DNA of 64,000 bases from Bradyrhizobium sp. JYMT SZCCT0180 (GTDB taxonomy: Bacteria > Pseudomonadota > Alphaproteobacteria > Rhizobiales > Xanthobacteraceae): contig NZ_JAFCLZ010000007.1 of the NCBI RefSeq assembly GCF_018130165.1, forward strand, positions 186,001-250,000, given 5' to 3'. A program made the translations under genes and the position numbers. Positions within the stretch are counted from its first letter, which is position 1; every line of letters starts with the position of its first letter. Below are positions 8,449 through 16,787 of the stretch, piece by piece. A model generated the notes under the pieces. That model made no database searches, was not told the DNA's origin, and worked only from the letters and a program-made list of their open reading frames with translations.

Positions 8449-9149
8449 GCCGCCTGCTCTTTCACGTTTTCCTTCGGGAGCCGCAGCTCGGCGGTGATCT
8501 CGGCCATGATCGAGACCGCGATCTCCGACGGCGACACCGCGCCGATGTTGAGACCGATCGGCGCATGGATGCGCGCGATGTCAGCGTCCGATGCGCCCTG
8601 CGCCTTCAGCCGTTCGGCGCGCTTGGCGTGGGTCTTTCGCGAACCGAGCGCGCCGATATAGAAGCAGTCGCGCGCAAACGCATGCAGCAGCGCCGGGTCG
8701 TCGATCTTGGGATCGTGCGTCACTGCGACGAACGCGGTGTAGTGATCGACATTGAGCGGCGGCAGCGCGACGTCGGGCCATTCGGCGATCAGCGGCACAT
8801 CCGGAAAACGCTCGGGGCTGGCGAACGCCGTGCGCGGATCCACCACCGTCACGTCATAATCCAGCGAGCGCGCCAGCGGCGCCAGCGCCTGGCTGATATG
8901 GACCGCGCCGACGATCACGAGCCGCGCGGTCGGCGCGTAGACGTTGAGGAACAGTTTCTTGCCGGCGGCCTCGATCATGCCACTCTTGCCCATGCGCAAC
9001 TGTTTTGAAAGCTCAGCCCGCAGGGGATCGGTCGCGATGTCTTTTGCCTTGACGAGGCGCTGATCGCCATTGGCGGTATCGGTGATCACGATCACCGGCC
9101 GCCGCGCGGCACGCTCGATGTTCACTTCGGAAAGAGTTTGTAGCTTCAC
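8445..9149 (-). CDS. XdhC-family protein, Rossmann half (CoxF/CoxI-like)
   Basis: Protein of 234 residues corresponding to the C-terminal part of XdhC. A Rossmann-like segment (ARLVIVGAVHISQALAPLARSLDYDVTVVDPR) is followed by VTHDPKIDDPALLHAFA and the diagnostic YIGALGSRKTHAKRAERLKAQG and IGLNIGAVSPSEIAVSIMAEI. XdhC proteins hold the molybdenum cofactor, assist its sulfuration and deliver it to xanthine-oxidase-family apoenzymes. The N-terminal XdhC domain is encoded by the preceding gene, with which it overlaps by 4 bases, so the two subunits probably act together. Confidence 0.93.
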   Translation of the reverse strand: MKLQTLSEVNIERAARRPVIVITDTANGDQRLVKAKDIATDPLRAELSKQLRMGKSGMIEAAGKKLFLNVYAPTARLVIVGAVHISQALAPLARSLDYDVTVVDPRTAFASPERFPDVPLIAEWPDVALPPLNVDHYTAFVAVTHDPKIDDPALLHAFARDCFYIGALGSRKTHAKRAERLKAQGASDADIARIHAPIGLNIGAVSPSEIAVSIMAEITAELRLPKENVKEQAA

Positions 9150-9475
9150 GACTGGCCCACCTTCTCGACGAAGACGCGGATAGTGCCGCCGCAGCTTAGA
9201 CCGACATTCCAGGCGGTCTCGTCGGCCACGCCGAATTCCAGCATCTTGGGCTGGCCGCTCGCGATCACGTCGAGCGCCTCGGTGACGACCGCGCCTTCGA
9301 CGCAGCCGCCGGACACCGAGCCTAAGAACGTGCCGTCGTCATTGATGACCAGGCTGGAGCCGGCCGGGCGCGGCGCCGAACCCCAGGTTTCGACCACGGT
9401 CGCCAGCGCAACCCCATGACCGGCCTTTTGCCAGGCCTCGGCGGCCTGCAGGATGTCTTCGTCGCGATTGAGCAT
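9146..9475 (-). CDS. XdhC-family protein, N-terminal domain
   Basis: Protein of 109 residues formed entirely by the XdhC_CoxI N-terminal domain: ATVVETWGSAPRPAGSSLVI, then GSVSGGCVEGAVVTEA with the conserved Gly-Gly-Cys, and a C-terminal GLSCGGTIRVFVE. It lies 13 bases downstream of coxE and overlaps the next gene (ATGA). Cofactor insertion for a molybdenum hydroxylase is the known family role. Confidence 0.92.
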   Translation of the reverse strand: MLNRDEDILQAAEAWQKAGHGVALATVVETWGSAPRPAGSSLVINDDGTFLGSVSGGCVEGAVVTEALDVIASGQPKMLEFGVADETAWNVGLSCGGTIRVFVEKVGQS

Positions 9476-9488
9476 AGCGGGCCTCTTT

Positions 9489-10694
9489 TCAAGCTGCCGA
9501 TCGGATCACGCTGCGATGATGGGGCGGAGGCGGCGCCGAAAGCGCCTCGATCAGCCCTTCCATTGAACTCAAATTATGCACCGCGCGGAATTCGTCAACG
9601 TGCGGCAGCATCATTTTGATGCCCTGCGCCTTGGCCTCGAAGCCGCCATAGCGCAATAGCGGGTTGAGCCAGATCAGGCGGCGGCAAGATCTATGCAGCC
9701 GGTCCATCTCGAATGCCAGTTTGTCGTCGGCCTCGCGCTCCAGCCCGTCAGAGATCAAGAGCACGATGGCGCCCTGCCCGAGCACGCGCCGGCCCCACAA
9801 TTTGTTGAACGAGTGCAGCGAGGTGGCGATCCTTGTGCCGCCGGCCCAGTCCTCAACCGAGGACGAGCAGCGCGCCAGCGCCTCGTCGGGATCGCGCGCC
9901 CGTAAGCTGCGCGTCACATTGGTCAGGCGGGTGCCGAACAGGAACACCGAGACGCGCTTGCGCGCATCGGTGATGGCGTGGAGGAAATGCAGGAACAGGC
10001 GGGTGTATTCGCTCATCGATCCCGAGATATCCAGGAGCGCCACGATCGGCGCCGGCTTGTCGATCCGGCCGAGCTTTCGGATGTCGATGATCTCGCCGCC
10101 GGTGCGCAAGGAGCCGCGCAGCGTCCGGCGCATATCGAGCTTGAGCCCGCGCGCGTCCGGCTGATAGCGGCGGGTGCGCAGTTCGGCCTGCGGCAATCGC
10201 ATATTCGCAATCGCGCGCGTCACTTCGGCGATTTCGGCCGCGCTCATCTGCGCAAAATCCTTCTTCTGCAGGATCTCCTTGTCGGAGACGGAGAGCCGCA
10301 GCTCCTGCTCCTGGGCCTGCGGGGCCTCCTCGCGCATCGAGGGTTGCGCCAAAGCCTCCTGCACGCGCCGCGAGGCCGGCGGCGGCTTTTTCTTGGCGTG
10401 GTCCGGCAGCGGCACCGAATCCAGCATCGACTTCCACTCTTCGGCGGCGCGGAAGAACAGGTCGAAAGCCTGCTTGAAAATCAGCGCATGTTCGTGACGC
10501 TTGACGAAGATCGCTTCCAGCGTGGTGTAGACGTCGGCGCGGTTGCCGATCTCGATCACCTGCAGCGCGTTGAGCGCATCGATGACCGCACCCGGCCCGA
10601 CCGGAATCCCGGCGGCGCGCAAAGCGCGGGCAAAGCCGATGACGTTGTCGGCCATTTGGCCGGTGGGCGGGTTGAGGTGGTTGATGGTTGTCAT
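9489..10694 (-). CDS. coxE: CoxE-like VWA-domain protein
   Basis: Protein of 401 residues counting from the ATG at 10694; an upstream in-frame ATG at 10715 abuts the palindromic element and is less likely. The von Willebrand A domain shows the MIDAS motif DISGSMSEY in IVALLDISGSMSEYTRLFLHF. The N-terminal half is the charged CoxE region (Lys-Pro rich around KKKPPPASRR). With the AAA+ protein CoxD it forms the maturation pair known from Oligotropha carboxidovorans, where the two help build the Cu-Mo centre of CO dehydrogenase. Here the pair is separated from coxD by an inserted palindromic element. Confidence 0.9.
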   Translation of the reverse strand: MTTINHLNPPTGQMADNVIGFARALRAAGIPVGPGAVIDALNALQVIEIGNRADVYTTLEAIFVKRHEHALIFKQAFDLFFRAAEEWKSMLDSVPLPDHAKKKPPPASRRVQEALAQPSMREEAPQAQEQELRLSVSDKEILQKKDFAQMSAAEIAEVTRAIANMRLPQAELRTRRYQPDARGLKLDMRRTLRGSLRTGGEIIDIRKLGRIDKPAPIVALLDISGSMSEYTRLFLHFLHAITDARKRVSVFLFGTRLTNVTRSLRARDPDEALARCSSSVEDWAGGTRIATSLHSFNKLWGRRVLGQGAIVLLISDGLEREADDKLAFEMDRLHRSCRRLIWLNPLLRYGGFEAKAQGIKMMLPHVDEFRAVHNLSSMEGLIEALSAPPPPHHRSVIRSAA

Positions 10695-10710
10695 GGAACC
10701 AATCTCTATC

Positions 10711-10813
10711 GTCATTCCGGGGCGCGCCCCTTGGCGCGAGCCCGGAATCCATTGAGCAGCGTGCGTGCTGACAAATGGATTCCGGGTTCACGCTTCGCGT
10801 GCCCCGGAATGAC
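10711..10813. repeat. Palindromic element between coxD and coxE
   Basis: Outer ends GTCATTCCGGGGCGCG and GCCCCGGAATGAC are inverted. The inner pair CCCGGAATCCATT (10741-10753) / AATGGATTCCGGG (10774-10786) is perfect over 13 bases. It separates two genes that normally belong to one operon. Confidence 0.82.
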
Positions 10814-10815
10814 GG

Positions 10816-11721
10816 CTAGTCGCTCGTCGCTTCCTTCAAAACCTTCTGCAGCGTGTCGCCTTGCATCCGCGCGATGTCGTCCTGGTATTTCAGGAGCGCG
10901 CCCAGCGTGTCGCCGACGACTTGCGGCGTCAGCGAGCGGGCGTCGAGTTCGGTCAGCGCGGTGGCCCAGTCGATGGTCTCGGCAACGCCCGGCGACTTGT
11001 AGAAGTCCTGATCGCGCAGCGCCTGCACGAAGCGCACCACCTGCTGTGACAGCTTTGCGGAAATATCCGGCACGCGCGATTTGACGATCGCCAGCTCGCG
11101 CTCGGCATTGGGATAATCCACCCAATGATAAAGGCAGCGGCGCTTCAGCGCGTCGTGGATTTCGCGGGTGCGGTTCGAGGTGATGATCACGATCGGCGCT
11201 TGCGGCGCCTTCACGGTGCCGAATTCGGGGATCGTCACCTGGAAATCGCTGAGGATCTCCAGAAGATACGCCTCGAACGCCTCGTCGGCGCGGTCGAGTT
11301 CGTCGATCAGCAGCACCGGCGCGCCGGCCACGTCGGGCTCCAGCGCCTGCAGCAGCGGCCGCTTGATCAGGAAACGCTCGGCGAAAATATCGCTGGAAAG
11401 CTGGTCGCGGTCAGTGTCGCCGCCGGCTTCCGCCAGCCGGATCGCGATCATCTGCGCGGCGCTGTTCCACTCGTAGACCGCGGAGGCAACGTCGAGCCCT
11501 TCGTAGCACTGCAGACGGATCAGTTTGCGGCCAAGGGCGGCCGACAGCACCTTTGCGATTTCGGTCTTGCCGACGCCGGCCTCGCCTTCGAGGAACAGCG
11601 GCCGTCCCATCCGCAGCGACAGATAGGTCACCGTCGCCAGCGATCGCTCGGCGAGATAGCCGCGCGAGGTCAGCAATTCCTGCATCGCATCGACGGATTT
11701 GGGTAGCGCCGATGCACTCAT
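10816..11721 (-). CDS. coxD: CoxD-like MoxR-family AAA+ ATPase
   Basis: ATPase of 301 residues. Walker A is GEAGVGKTE (about residues 41-49), Walker B VLLIDELDRADE, sensor 1 IVIITSNRTREIHDALKRRC and the arginine-finger region follows in the MoxR order. Known role: membrane-associated chaperone that unfolds or remodels apo-CO dehydrogenase during insertion of the [MoO2SCuS] cluster. It works with the VWA protein CoxE encoded downstream. The gene begins 139 bases after the end of coxM, a gap occupied by a repeat where coxL would be expected. Confidence 0.92.
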   Translation of the reverse strand: MSASALPKSVDAMQELLTSRGYLAERSLATVTYLSLRMGRPLFLEGEAGVGKTEIAKVLSAALGRKLIRLQCYEGLDVASAVYEWNSAAQMIAIRLAEAGGDTDRDQLSSDIFAERFLIKRPLLQALEPDVAGAPVLLIDELDRADEAFEAYLLEILSDFQVTIPEFGTVKAPQAPIVIITSNRTREIHDALKRRCLYHWVDYPNAERELAIVKSRVPDISAKLSQQVVRFVQALRDQDFYKSPGVAETIDWATALTELDARSLTPQVVGDTLGALLKYQDDIARMQGDTLQKVLKEATSD

Positions 11722-11745
11722 GACAAAGCCAATCTTGCTGAGCCT

Positions 11746-11847
11746 AGAGCCTTTTCGGTTCTGATTGAATCAGAACCGGGCTCTCGATTCTTGTTTTGAC
11801 GCGTTTTCTTCACGCGAACCGGTATCCACTTCGCTCGAAAACGCTCT
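11746..11847. repeat. Dispersed ~100-bp element between coxM and coxD
   Basis: Contains the perfect hairpin GGTTCTGATT-G-AATCAGAACC (11757-11777), then the motif TTGTTTTGACGCGTTTTCTT and ends in GAAAACGCTCT. The reverse complement matches the element at 54010-54132 over most of its length (GAGCGTTTTC..AAGAAAACGCGTCAAAA..hairpin..AGGCTCT). It occupies almost the whole gap between the two cox genes. Confidence 0.85.
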
Positions 11848-11860
11848 TGGGACGGCAAAC

Positions 11861-12664
11861 TTACTTCGCCGTCGCGGCTTCGACGGCGCGGCGCGTCAGC
11901 ACGCCAATCAGATGCGCGCGATATTCGGCGCTGCCGTGCAGGTCGCTGTTCAGCCCTTCGGCCGGAACGGAAACGCCGTCGAGCACCTTGTGCGAGAAGC
12001 GCTTCTTCAACGCCTCTTCGAACGGTTCGGCGCGGAACACGCCGTCCGAACCGGCGCCGGTGACGGCGACGCGGACATCCGACGGACGCTTGGCGACGAA
12101 CACACCGACCAGCGCGTAGCGCGAGGCCTGGTTGCGGAATTTGATATAGGCCGCCTTCTTCGGCACCGGGAACATCACCTTGGTGATGATCTCGTCGCTC
12201 TCGAGCGCCGTCGTGAACAGGCCCTGGAAGAATTCTTCGGCCTTCAGCCGGCGCTTGTTGGTGACGATGGTGGCGCCGAGCGCCAGCACCGCGGCAGGAT
12301 AATCCGCAGTCGGATCGTTGTTGGCGAGCGAGCCGCCGATGGTGCCTTTGTGGCGCACCGCGGGATCGCCGATCATGCCGGCGAGTTCGGCCAGCGCCGG
12401 AATGGCTTCGCCGACGACGGCCGAGGTCGCGACCGCAGCGTGCTTGGCGGTGGCGCCGATCACCAGCGAACGGCCCTTCATCTCGATGCCGTCGAGGCCT
12501 TCGATATGGGAGAGATCGACCAGATGCGGCGGGCTGGCGAGCCGCTGCTTCATGACCGGCACCAGCGTGTGGCCGCCGGCGATCACCTTGGCGTCTTCGT
12601 TCTTCACCAGGAGATTGGCGGCCTGACGCACGGTCGCGGGGCGATGATATTTGAATTCGTACAT
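11861..12664 (-). CDS. coxM: Molybdenum hydroxylase FAD-binding subunit (CoxM-like)
   Basis: FAD subunit of 267 residues. The ATG at 12664 gives MYEFKYHRPATVRQAANLL, the normal N-terminus; the frame is open for another 85 codons upstream but that part is a shadow of coxS. FAD-binding motifs are AGGHTLVP (residues ~34-41) and TIGGSLANNDPTADYP (~110-125), the two pyrophosphate loops of the vanillyl-alcohol-oxidase fold used in CO dehydrogenase and related hydroxylases. Electrons would pass from the Mo subunit through CoxS to this FAD. The Mo subunit is not encoded in the window. Confidence 0.93.
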   Translation of the reverse strand: MYEFKYHRPATVRQAANLLVKNEDAKVIAGGHTLVPVMKQRLASPPHLVDLSHIEGLDGIEMKGRSLVIGATAKHAAVATSAVVGEAIPALAELAGMIGDPAVRHKGTIGGSLANNDPTADYPAAVLALGATIVTNKRRLKAEEFFQGLFTTALESDEIITKVMFPVPKKAAYIKFRNQASRYALVGVFVAKRPSDVRVAVTGAGSDGVFRAEPFEEALKKRFSHKVLDGVSVPAEGLNSDLHGSAEYRAHLIGVLTRRAVEAATAK

Positions 12665-12729
12665 GAGAACTTCCTGATCGCGGTCGCGATGAATTCGATG
12701 ATGCGAGGCGGACTTACGCCAGGTCAGAT

Positions 12730-13215
12730 TTAAGCAAGGTCGGATTTGGCCATCGCCTTGGCGCCGGCGGCGATCGAGGTCACGATGTTCTGATAGCCGG
12801 TGCAGCGGCACAGATTGCCTTCGAGCTCTTCGCGAATGACGTGGTCCGAGAGGTCGTTGCCCTTGCGGTGCACCAAATCGACCGCGGTCATGATCATGCC
12901 GGGGGTGCAGAAGCCGCATTGCAGGCCGTGGTGCTCACGGAAGGCTTCCTGCATCGGATGCAGCGGCGCGCCATCGGCGGCCAGCCCCTCGATGGTCCGC
13001 ACTTCATGGCCATCGGCCATGACCGCCAGCGTGGTGCAGGATTTGACCGCCTTACCGTCGAGATGGACGACGCAGGCCCCGCACTGCGAGGTGTCGCAGC
13101 CGACATGGGTGCCCGTCAGCCGCAGGTTTTCGCGGAGAAACTGGACCAGGAGGGTACGGGGGTCGATATTGGCGTTTACGGGATTGCCGTTCACGATCAG
13201 GGAAATCTTGGCCAT
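12730..13215 (-). CDS. coxS: Molybdenum hydroxylase 2Fe-2S subunit (CoxS-like)
   Basis: Iron-sulfur subunit of 161 residues starting [13 protein letters not shown] at 13215, with a purine-rich site upstream; the 40 extra upstream codons do not belong to the family. Two [2Fe-2S] clusters are seen: the plant-ferredoxin type [17 protein letters not shown] with a fourth Cys in KSCTTLA, and the C-terminal four-helix type QCGFCTPGM ... GNLCRCTGY. Length is typical for CoxS (about 160). It lies upstream of coxM with a 65-base gap. Confidence 0.94.
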   Translation of the reverse strand: MAKISLIVNGNPVNANIDPRTLLVQFLRENLRLTGTHVGCDTSQCGACVVHLDGKAVKSCTTLAVMADGHEVRTIEGLAADGAPLHPMQEAFREHHGLQCGFCTPGMIMTAVDLVHRKGNDLSDHVIREELEGNLCRCTGYQNIVTSIAAGAKAMAKSDLA

Positions 13216-13426
13216 CAGCACTCTCTTGAGCTGCACTGCCGCATATCGGCTGCGCAGGCGTTTAAAATCGTTCCAAGGCCATAATATGGGCCATCCCGGC
13301 AATGAGCAACCGTGGCAGTCACTCACTTCCGGCATGGCCAGATGCGGCCTAGCGGGACTCTTGAGGGGATATTCGGGCTGGACTTGAGGCGGGAATCTTG
13401 GGCGTGGCCAAGCGTTCAGCCAAGCT

Positions 13427-13873
13427 TCACCCCTGCACCGCCTTGGCGAAATTGGCGAAGAACTCGTCGGCCAGTTTCTTGGCCGAGCCGTTGATCAGGC
13501 GCTGTCCGAGCTGGGCCAGCTTGCCGCCGATCTGGGCCTCGACATTATAGCTCAGCAAGGTGCCGCCATCCTTTTCGGCCAGCGCCACCGTGGCGCCACC
13601 CTTGGCGAAACCGGCAACGCCGCCCTCACCTTCACCGGAGATCTTGTAGCCGTTGGGCGGGTCGAGATCGCTCAGCGTGACCTTGCCCTTGAAGCGGGCG
13701 GAGACCGGGCCGACCTTCATTTTGGCGGTGGCGCGGAAGCCGTTGTCCTCGGTCTTCTCGAGCTCCTCGCAGCCGGGGATGCAGACCTTCAGCACCTCCG
13801 GATCGTTCAATTTGGCCCACACGGCCTCGCGCGGCGCCGCAAGCTGGACTTCGCCGTTCATCGTCATGGCCAT
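13427..13873 (-). CDS. coxG: CoxG-like SRPBCC-fold protein
   Basis: Protein of 148 residues of the CoxG (COXG/SRPBCC) family: [36 protein letters not shown], followed by [35 protein letters not shown]. The start at 13873 is preceded by GGAGG. CoxG is known to help anchor CO dehydrogenase to the cytoplasmic membrane, while family members elsewhere accompany other molybdenum hydroxylases. The protein here is shorter than O. carboxidovorans CoxG and lacks its C-terminal membrane tail. It is the first gene of the cox-type cluster. Confidence 0.9.
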   Translation of the reverse strand: MAMTMNGEVQLAAPREAVWAKLNDPEVLKVCIPGCEELEKTEDNGFRATAKMKVGPVSARFKGKVTLSDLDPPNGYKISGEGEGGVAGFAKGGATVALAEKDGGTLLSYNVEAQIGGKLAQLGQRLINGSAKKLADEFFANFAKAVQG

Positions 13874-14111
13874 GGGGGTGCCTCCTGTAACGCTTCAAAA
13901 CTGTTCTCCCAAGTAATGCACGGCCGCGCATAAGGAAAGGCCGCCCTGGGACAATGAGCGATGCATATTCGCAAAGCCCAACAGGGATCACCGCAATGCC
14001 GCATATTTTGGCGACCGGCCCTGTGACCCGGATACCGCCAAATAATCAGGGCGCATTGGCGTTACCAACCGGGTTGGCAGAGCCAGCCGGGGATGGTTAG
14101 GTCCGCCACAG

Positions 14112-15464
14112 ATGAGCACATCCCTGTCACCACTACTTGCCCCGATGCTGTCGAGCGCCGCGATGCGGGCGGTATGCGATGATGTCGCGTGCCTGCAGAA
14201 CATGCTGGATTTCGAGGCTGCGCTGGCCCGCGCCGAAGCCGCGATTGGCGTCATTCCAAACCAGGCGGCGGGCCCGATCACGAACGCCTGCCGGGCCGAA
14301 TCATTCGACCTCGCCGCATTGGCCGACGCCGCGACGCGGTCCGGCAATCTCGCGATCCCGCTGGTGAAGGCGCTGACCTCCAATGTCGCCAAGGCTGACG
14401 CCGATGCTGCGCGCTACGTGCATTGGGGCGCGACCAGCCAGGACGTGATCGATACCGGCGCCATGCTCGGCCTGCGCGCCGGCATCGATGCGCTGCTCAT
14501 GGACACCGCCCGCGCCATCGCGGGCTTTGCCAAGCTGGCGCGCCAGCACCGCAACACCGCCGTGGTCGGCCGCACCTGGCTGCAGCACGCGCTGCCGATG
14601 CCGTTCGGGCTCAAGCTAGCCGAATACGCCGCGGCCTTGCACCGCTCGGAGAAGCGACTGCGGCGATTGCGCAGCGAGACGCTGGCGCTGCAGTTCGGCG
14701 GCGCCGCCGGCACGCTCGCCGCGCTCGGCGACCAGGGATTGCCTGTCGCCGAAAAGCTGGCGCAGGAGCTAAAACTGCCGCTGCCCGAGGCCCCCTGGCA
14801 CACCCACCGCGACCGCATCGCGGAGGCCGCATCCGTGCTCGCCATTCTCGCCGGCACTTGCGGCAAGATTGCCCGCGACGTTTCGCTGATGATGCAGACC
14901 GACGTCGGCGAAGCCTTTGAGCCGTCAGGCGAAGGCCGCGGCGGCTCCTCCACCATGCCGCACAAGCGCAACCCCGTGGCGGCCGCGACCGCGCTTGCCG
15001 CCGCCACCATGGCGCCCAATCTGGCGGCGACGATTTTTGCCGCCCAGGTGCAGGACCACGAACGCAGCGCCGGTCCCTGGCACGCGGAATGGCCGACCCT
15101 GCCGACCTTGCTGCTGGTCACCTCGGGGGCACTTGCGGCCATCGTCGACATCGCCGAAGGACTGGAAGTCGATGTGATCAGGATGCGCGCCAATCTCGAC
15201 GCCACCGACGGGCTGATCATGGCGGAAGCGGTGACATTCGCGCTGGCTGAGAAGATCGGCAAAAGCGACGCACATCATCTGATCGAGGCGGCCAGCAAGA
15301 AAGCGGTCGCCGAGAAGAAACATCTGCGCGACGTGCTGACATCAGATTCAAAAGTCACCGCGCAGCTCAGCGCCGCGACAATCGCAGAACTGTTCGAGCC
15401 GATGGCCTATCAGGGCGCCTCGCAAGCCCTGATCGACCGCCTGCTCGCTTCACTGGAAACTTAA
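14112..15464 (+). CDS. pcaB: 3-carboxy-cis,cis-muconate cycloisomerase
   Basis: Enzyme of 450 residues in the fumarase/aspartase superfamily, converting 3-carboxy-cis,cis-muconate to 4-carboxymuconolactone in the protocatechuate branch of the beta-ketoadipate pathway. The superfamily signature GSSTMPHKRNP lies at about residues 278-288, and the helix with VHWGATSQDVIDTG near 105 is the other conserved region. PcaB is distinguished from adenylosuccinate lyase by the TWLQHALPMPFGLKLAEYAAALHR segment. It starts a pcaB-pcaD-pcaC set, with 17 bases to pcaD. The first two pathway genes (pcaGH) are not in the window. Confidence 0.94.
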   Translation: MSTSLSPLLAPMLSSAAMRAVCDDVACLQNMLDFEAALARAEAAIGVIPNQAAGPITNACRAESFDLAALADAATRSGNLAIPLVKALTSNVAKADADAARYVHWGATSQDVIDTGAMLGLRAGIDALLMDTARAIAGFAKLARQHRNTAVVGRTWLQHALPMPFGLKLAEYAAALHRSEKRLRRLRSETLALQFGGAAGTLAALGDQGLPVAEKLAQELKLPLPEAPWHTHRDRIAEAASVLAILAGTCGKIARDVSLMMQTDVGEAFEPSGEGRGGSSTMPHKRNPVAAATALAAATMAPNLAATIFAAQVQDHERSAGPWHAEWPTLPTLLLVTSGALAAIVDIAEGLEVDVIRMRANLDATDGLIMAEAVTFALAEKIGKSDAHHLIEAASKKAVAEKKHLRDVLTSDSKVTAQLSAATIAELFEPMAYQGASQALIDRLLASLET

Positions 15465-15481
15465 GAGACCGGAGACATTCC

Positions 15482-16264
15482 ATGCCGATGATCGACGCCG
15501 ACGGGTGCCTGCTCAACGTATCCGTCGAAGGCCGCGACGGCGGGCCGACGCTGATGCTGTCGAATTCGCTGGGCTCGACGATGCAGATGTGGGAGCCGCA
15601 GATGAAGGCGCTGACGCAGGTGTTTCGCGTCATCCGCTACGACCGGCGCGGCCACGGCAAATCCAGCGTGCCGCCAGGCCCCTATTCGATGGAACGTTTC
15701 GGCCGCGACGTGCTGGCGATCCTCGACGACCTGAATATTGCGAAGACGCATTGGTGCGGGCTGTCGATGGGCGGCATGGTCGGGCAATGGCTGGGCGCCA
15801 ATGCCCCGGATAGATTCGGCAAACTCATCCTCGCCAACACCGCTTGCCACTATCCCGACCCGACCAACTGGCACAACCGCATCAAGGCGGTGAAGGAAGG
15901 CGGCATATCAGCGGTCGCCGACACCGTGATCGGTGGCTGGCTGACCGCAGATTTTCGCGAGCGCGAGCCGCAGATCACCGCCAACATGAAGGCGATGATG
16001 CTGGCAACACCCGTCGAGGGCTACCTCGCCTGCTGCGAGGCGCTGTCGACACTGGATAACCGCGAGATGCTGCCGAAGATCAAAAGCCCGACCCTGGTGA
16101 TTGCCGGACGCCACGACATGTCGACGCCGGTTTCAGCCGGTGAATACATCCGCAGCCAGATCCCCGGTGCCAGCATGACGATTTTGGACGCCGCGCATAT
16201 TTCCAATGTCGAGCAACCGCACGCCTTCACCGACGCGGTGGTCGGCTTCCTGACGCAACGCTAA
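15482..16264 (+). CDS. pcaD: 3-oxoadipate enol-lactonase
   Basis: Alpha/beta hydrolase of 260 residues that opens 3-oxoadipate enol-lactone. The nucleophile elbow is GLSMGGMVG (Ser95), the catalytic Asp is in VIAGRHDMSTP and the His in LDAAHISNVEQP. The start MPMIDADGCLLNVSVEGRDGGPTLMLSNSLG fits the family and a ribosome site GGAGAC precedes it. It follows pcaB closely, whereas pcaC is separated by an inserted palindromic element. Confidence 0.94.
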   Translation: MPMIDADGCLLNVSVEGRDGGPTLMLSNSLGSTMQMWEPQMKALTQVFRVIRYDRRGHGKSSVPPGPYSMERFGRDVLAILDDLNIAKTHWCGLSMGGMVGQWLGANAPDRFGKLILANTACHYPDPTNWHNRIKAVKEGGISAVADTVIGGWLTADFREREPQITANMKAMMLATPVEGYLACCEALSTLDNREMLPKIKSPTLVIAGRHDMSTPVSAGEYIRSQIPGASMTILDAAHISNVEQPHAFTDAVVGFLTQR

Positions 16265-16271
16265 CAACAGT

Positions 16272-16381
16272 CGTCATTGCCTGCAACAAACGCGAAGCGT
16301 TTGTGCTAGGGAGCGAAGCGACGAAGCAATCCATACCTCCTCAACGGGACAATGGATTGCTTCGCTGCGCTCGCAATGACG
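16272..16381. repeat. Palindromic element between pcaD and pcaC
   Basis: Ends CGTCATTGC / GCAATGACG are inverted; the inner pair GAAGCAATCCAT (16323-16334) / ATGGATTGCTTC (16352-16363) is perfect over 12 bases. This is the GTCATTGCGAGCG...CAATCCAT family also seen as a half element at 3342-3371. Confidence 0.85.
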
Positions 16382-16394
16382 GGAGGAGAATCCC

Positions 16395-16787
16395 ATGGAC
16401 GACGACAAGCGCCGCGAGAACGGCATGACGCAGCGCCGAAAAGTGCTCGGCAATGAATGGGTCGACAAATCGATCAAGAACCGCAACGCGTTCAACACCG
16501 ATTTCCAGGACCTGATCACCCGCTATGCCTGGGGCGATATCTGGACCCGGCCGCATTTCGACCACCGCACAAGGCGCGTGCTGGTCATCGGCACCATGGT
16601 CGCGCTCGGCCAATGGGATGAATTCCGCCTGCATGTGCGGGCGGCGCTGGCCGAAGGCGGCTTCACGCCCGACGATATCAAGGAAATCATCCTGCAGCAG
16701 GCGATCTATTGCGGCGTGCCCGCGGCCAACCACGCCGTCAAGGAAGCCGCAGCGATCGTCGCCGAACTAGGTCTGCTGAAGGGATAG
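16395..16787 (+). CDS. pcaC: 4-carboxymuconolactone decarboxylase
   Basis: Protein of 130 residues (CMD/AhpD fold) that decarboxylates 4-carboxymuconolactone to 3-oxoadipate enol-lactone. The conserved regions are ITRYAWGDIWTRPHFDHRTRRVLVIG, then EFRLHVRAAL and the active-site helix EIILQQAIYCGVPAANHAV. The ATG is preceded by GGAGGAGAA directly after the palindromic element. Its 3' end overlaps the last 21 bases of the convergent membrane-protein gene. Confidence 0.94.
   Translation: MDDDKRRENGMTQRRKVLGNEWVDKSIKNRNAFNTDFQDLITRYAWGDIWTRPHFDHRTRRVLVIGTMVALGQWDEFRLHVRAALAEGGFTPDDIKEIILQQAIYCGVPAANHAVKEAAAIVAELGLLKG

Noticed and set aside
6835-8661. A 608-codon frame opposite the MoCF/transferase gene.
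   Set aside because: Shadow frame without a recognised motif; the minus-strand gene has complete domains.
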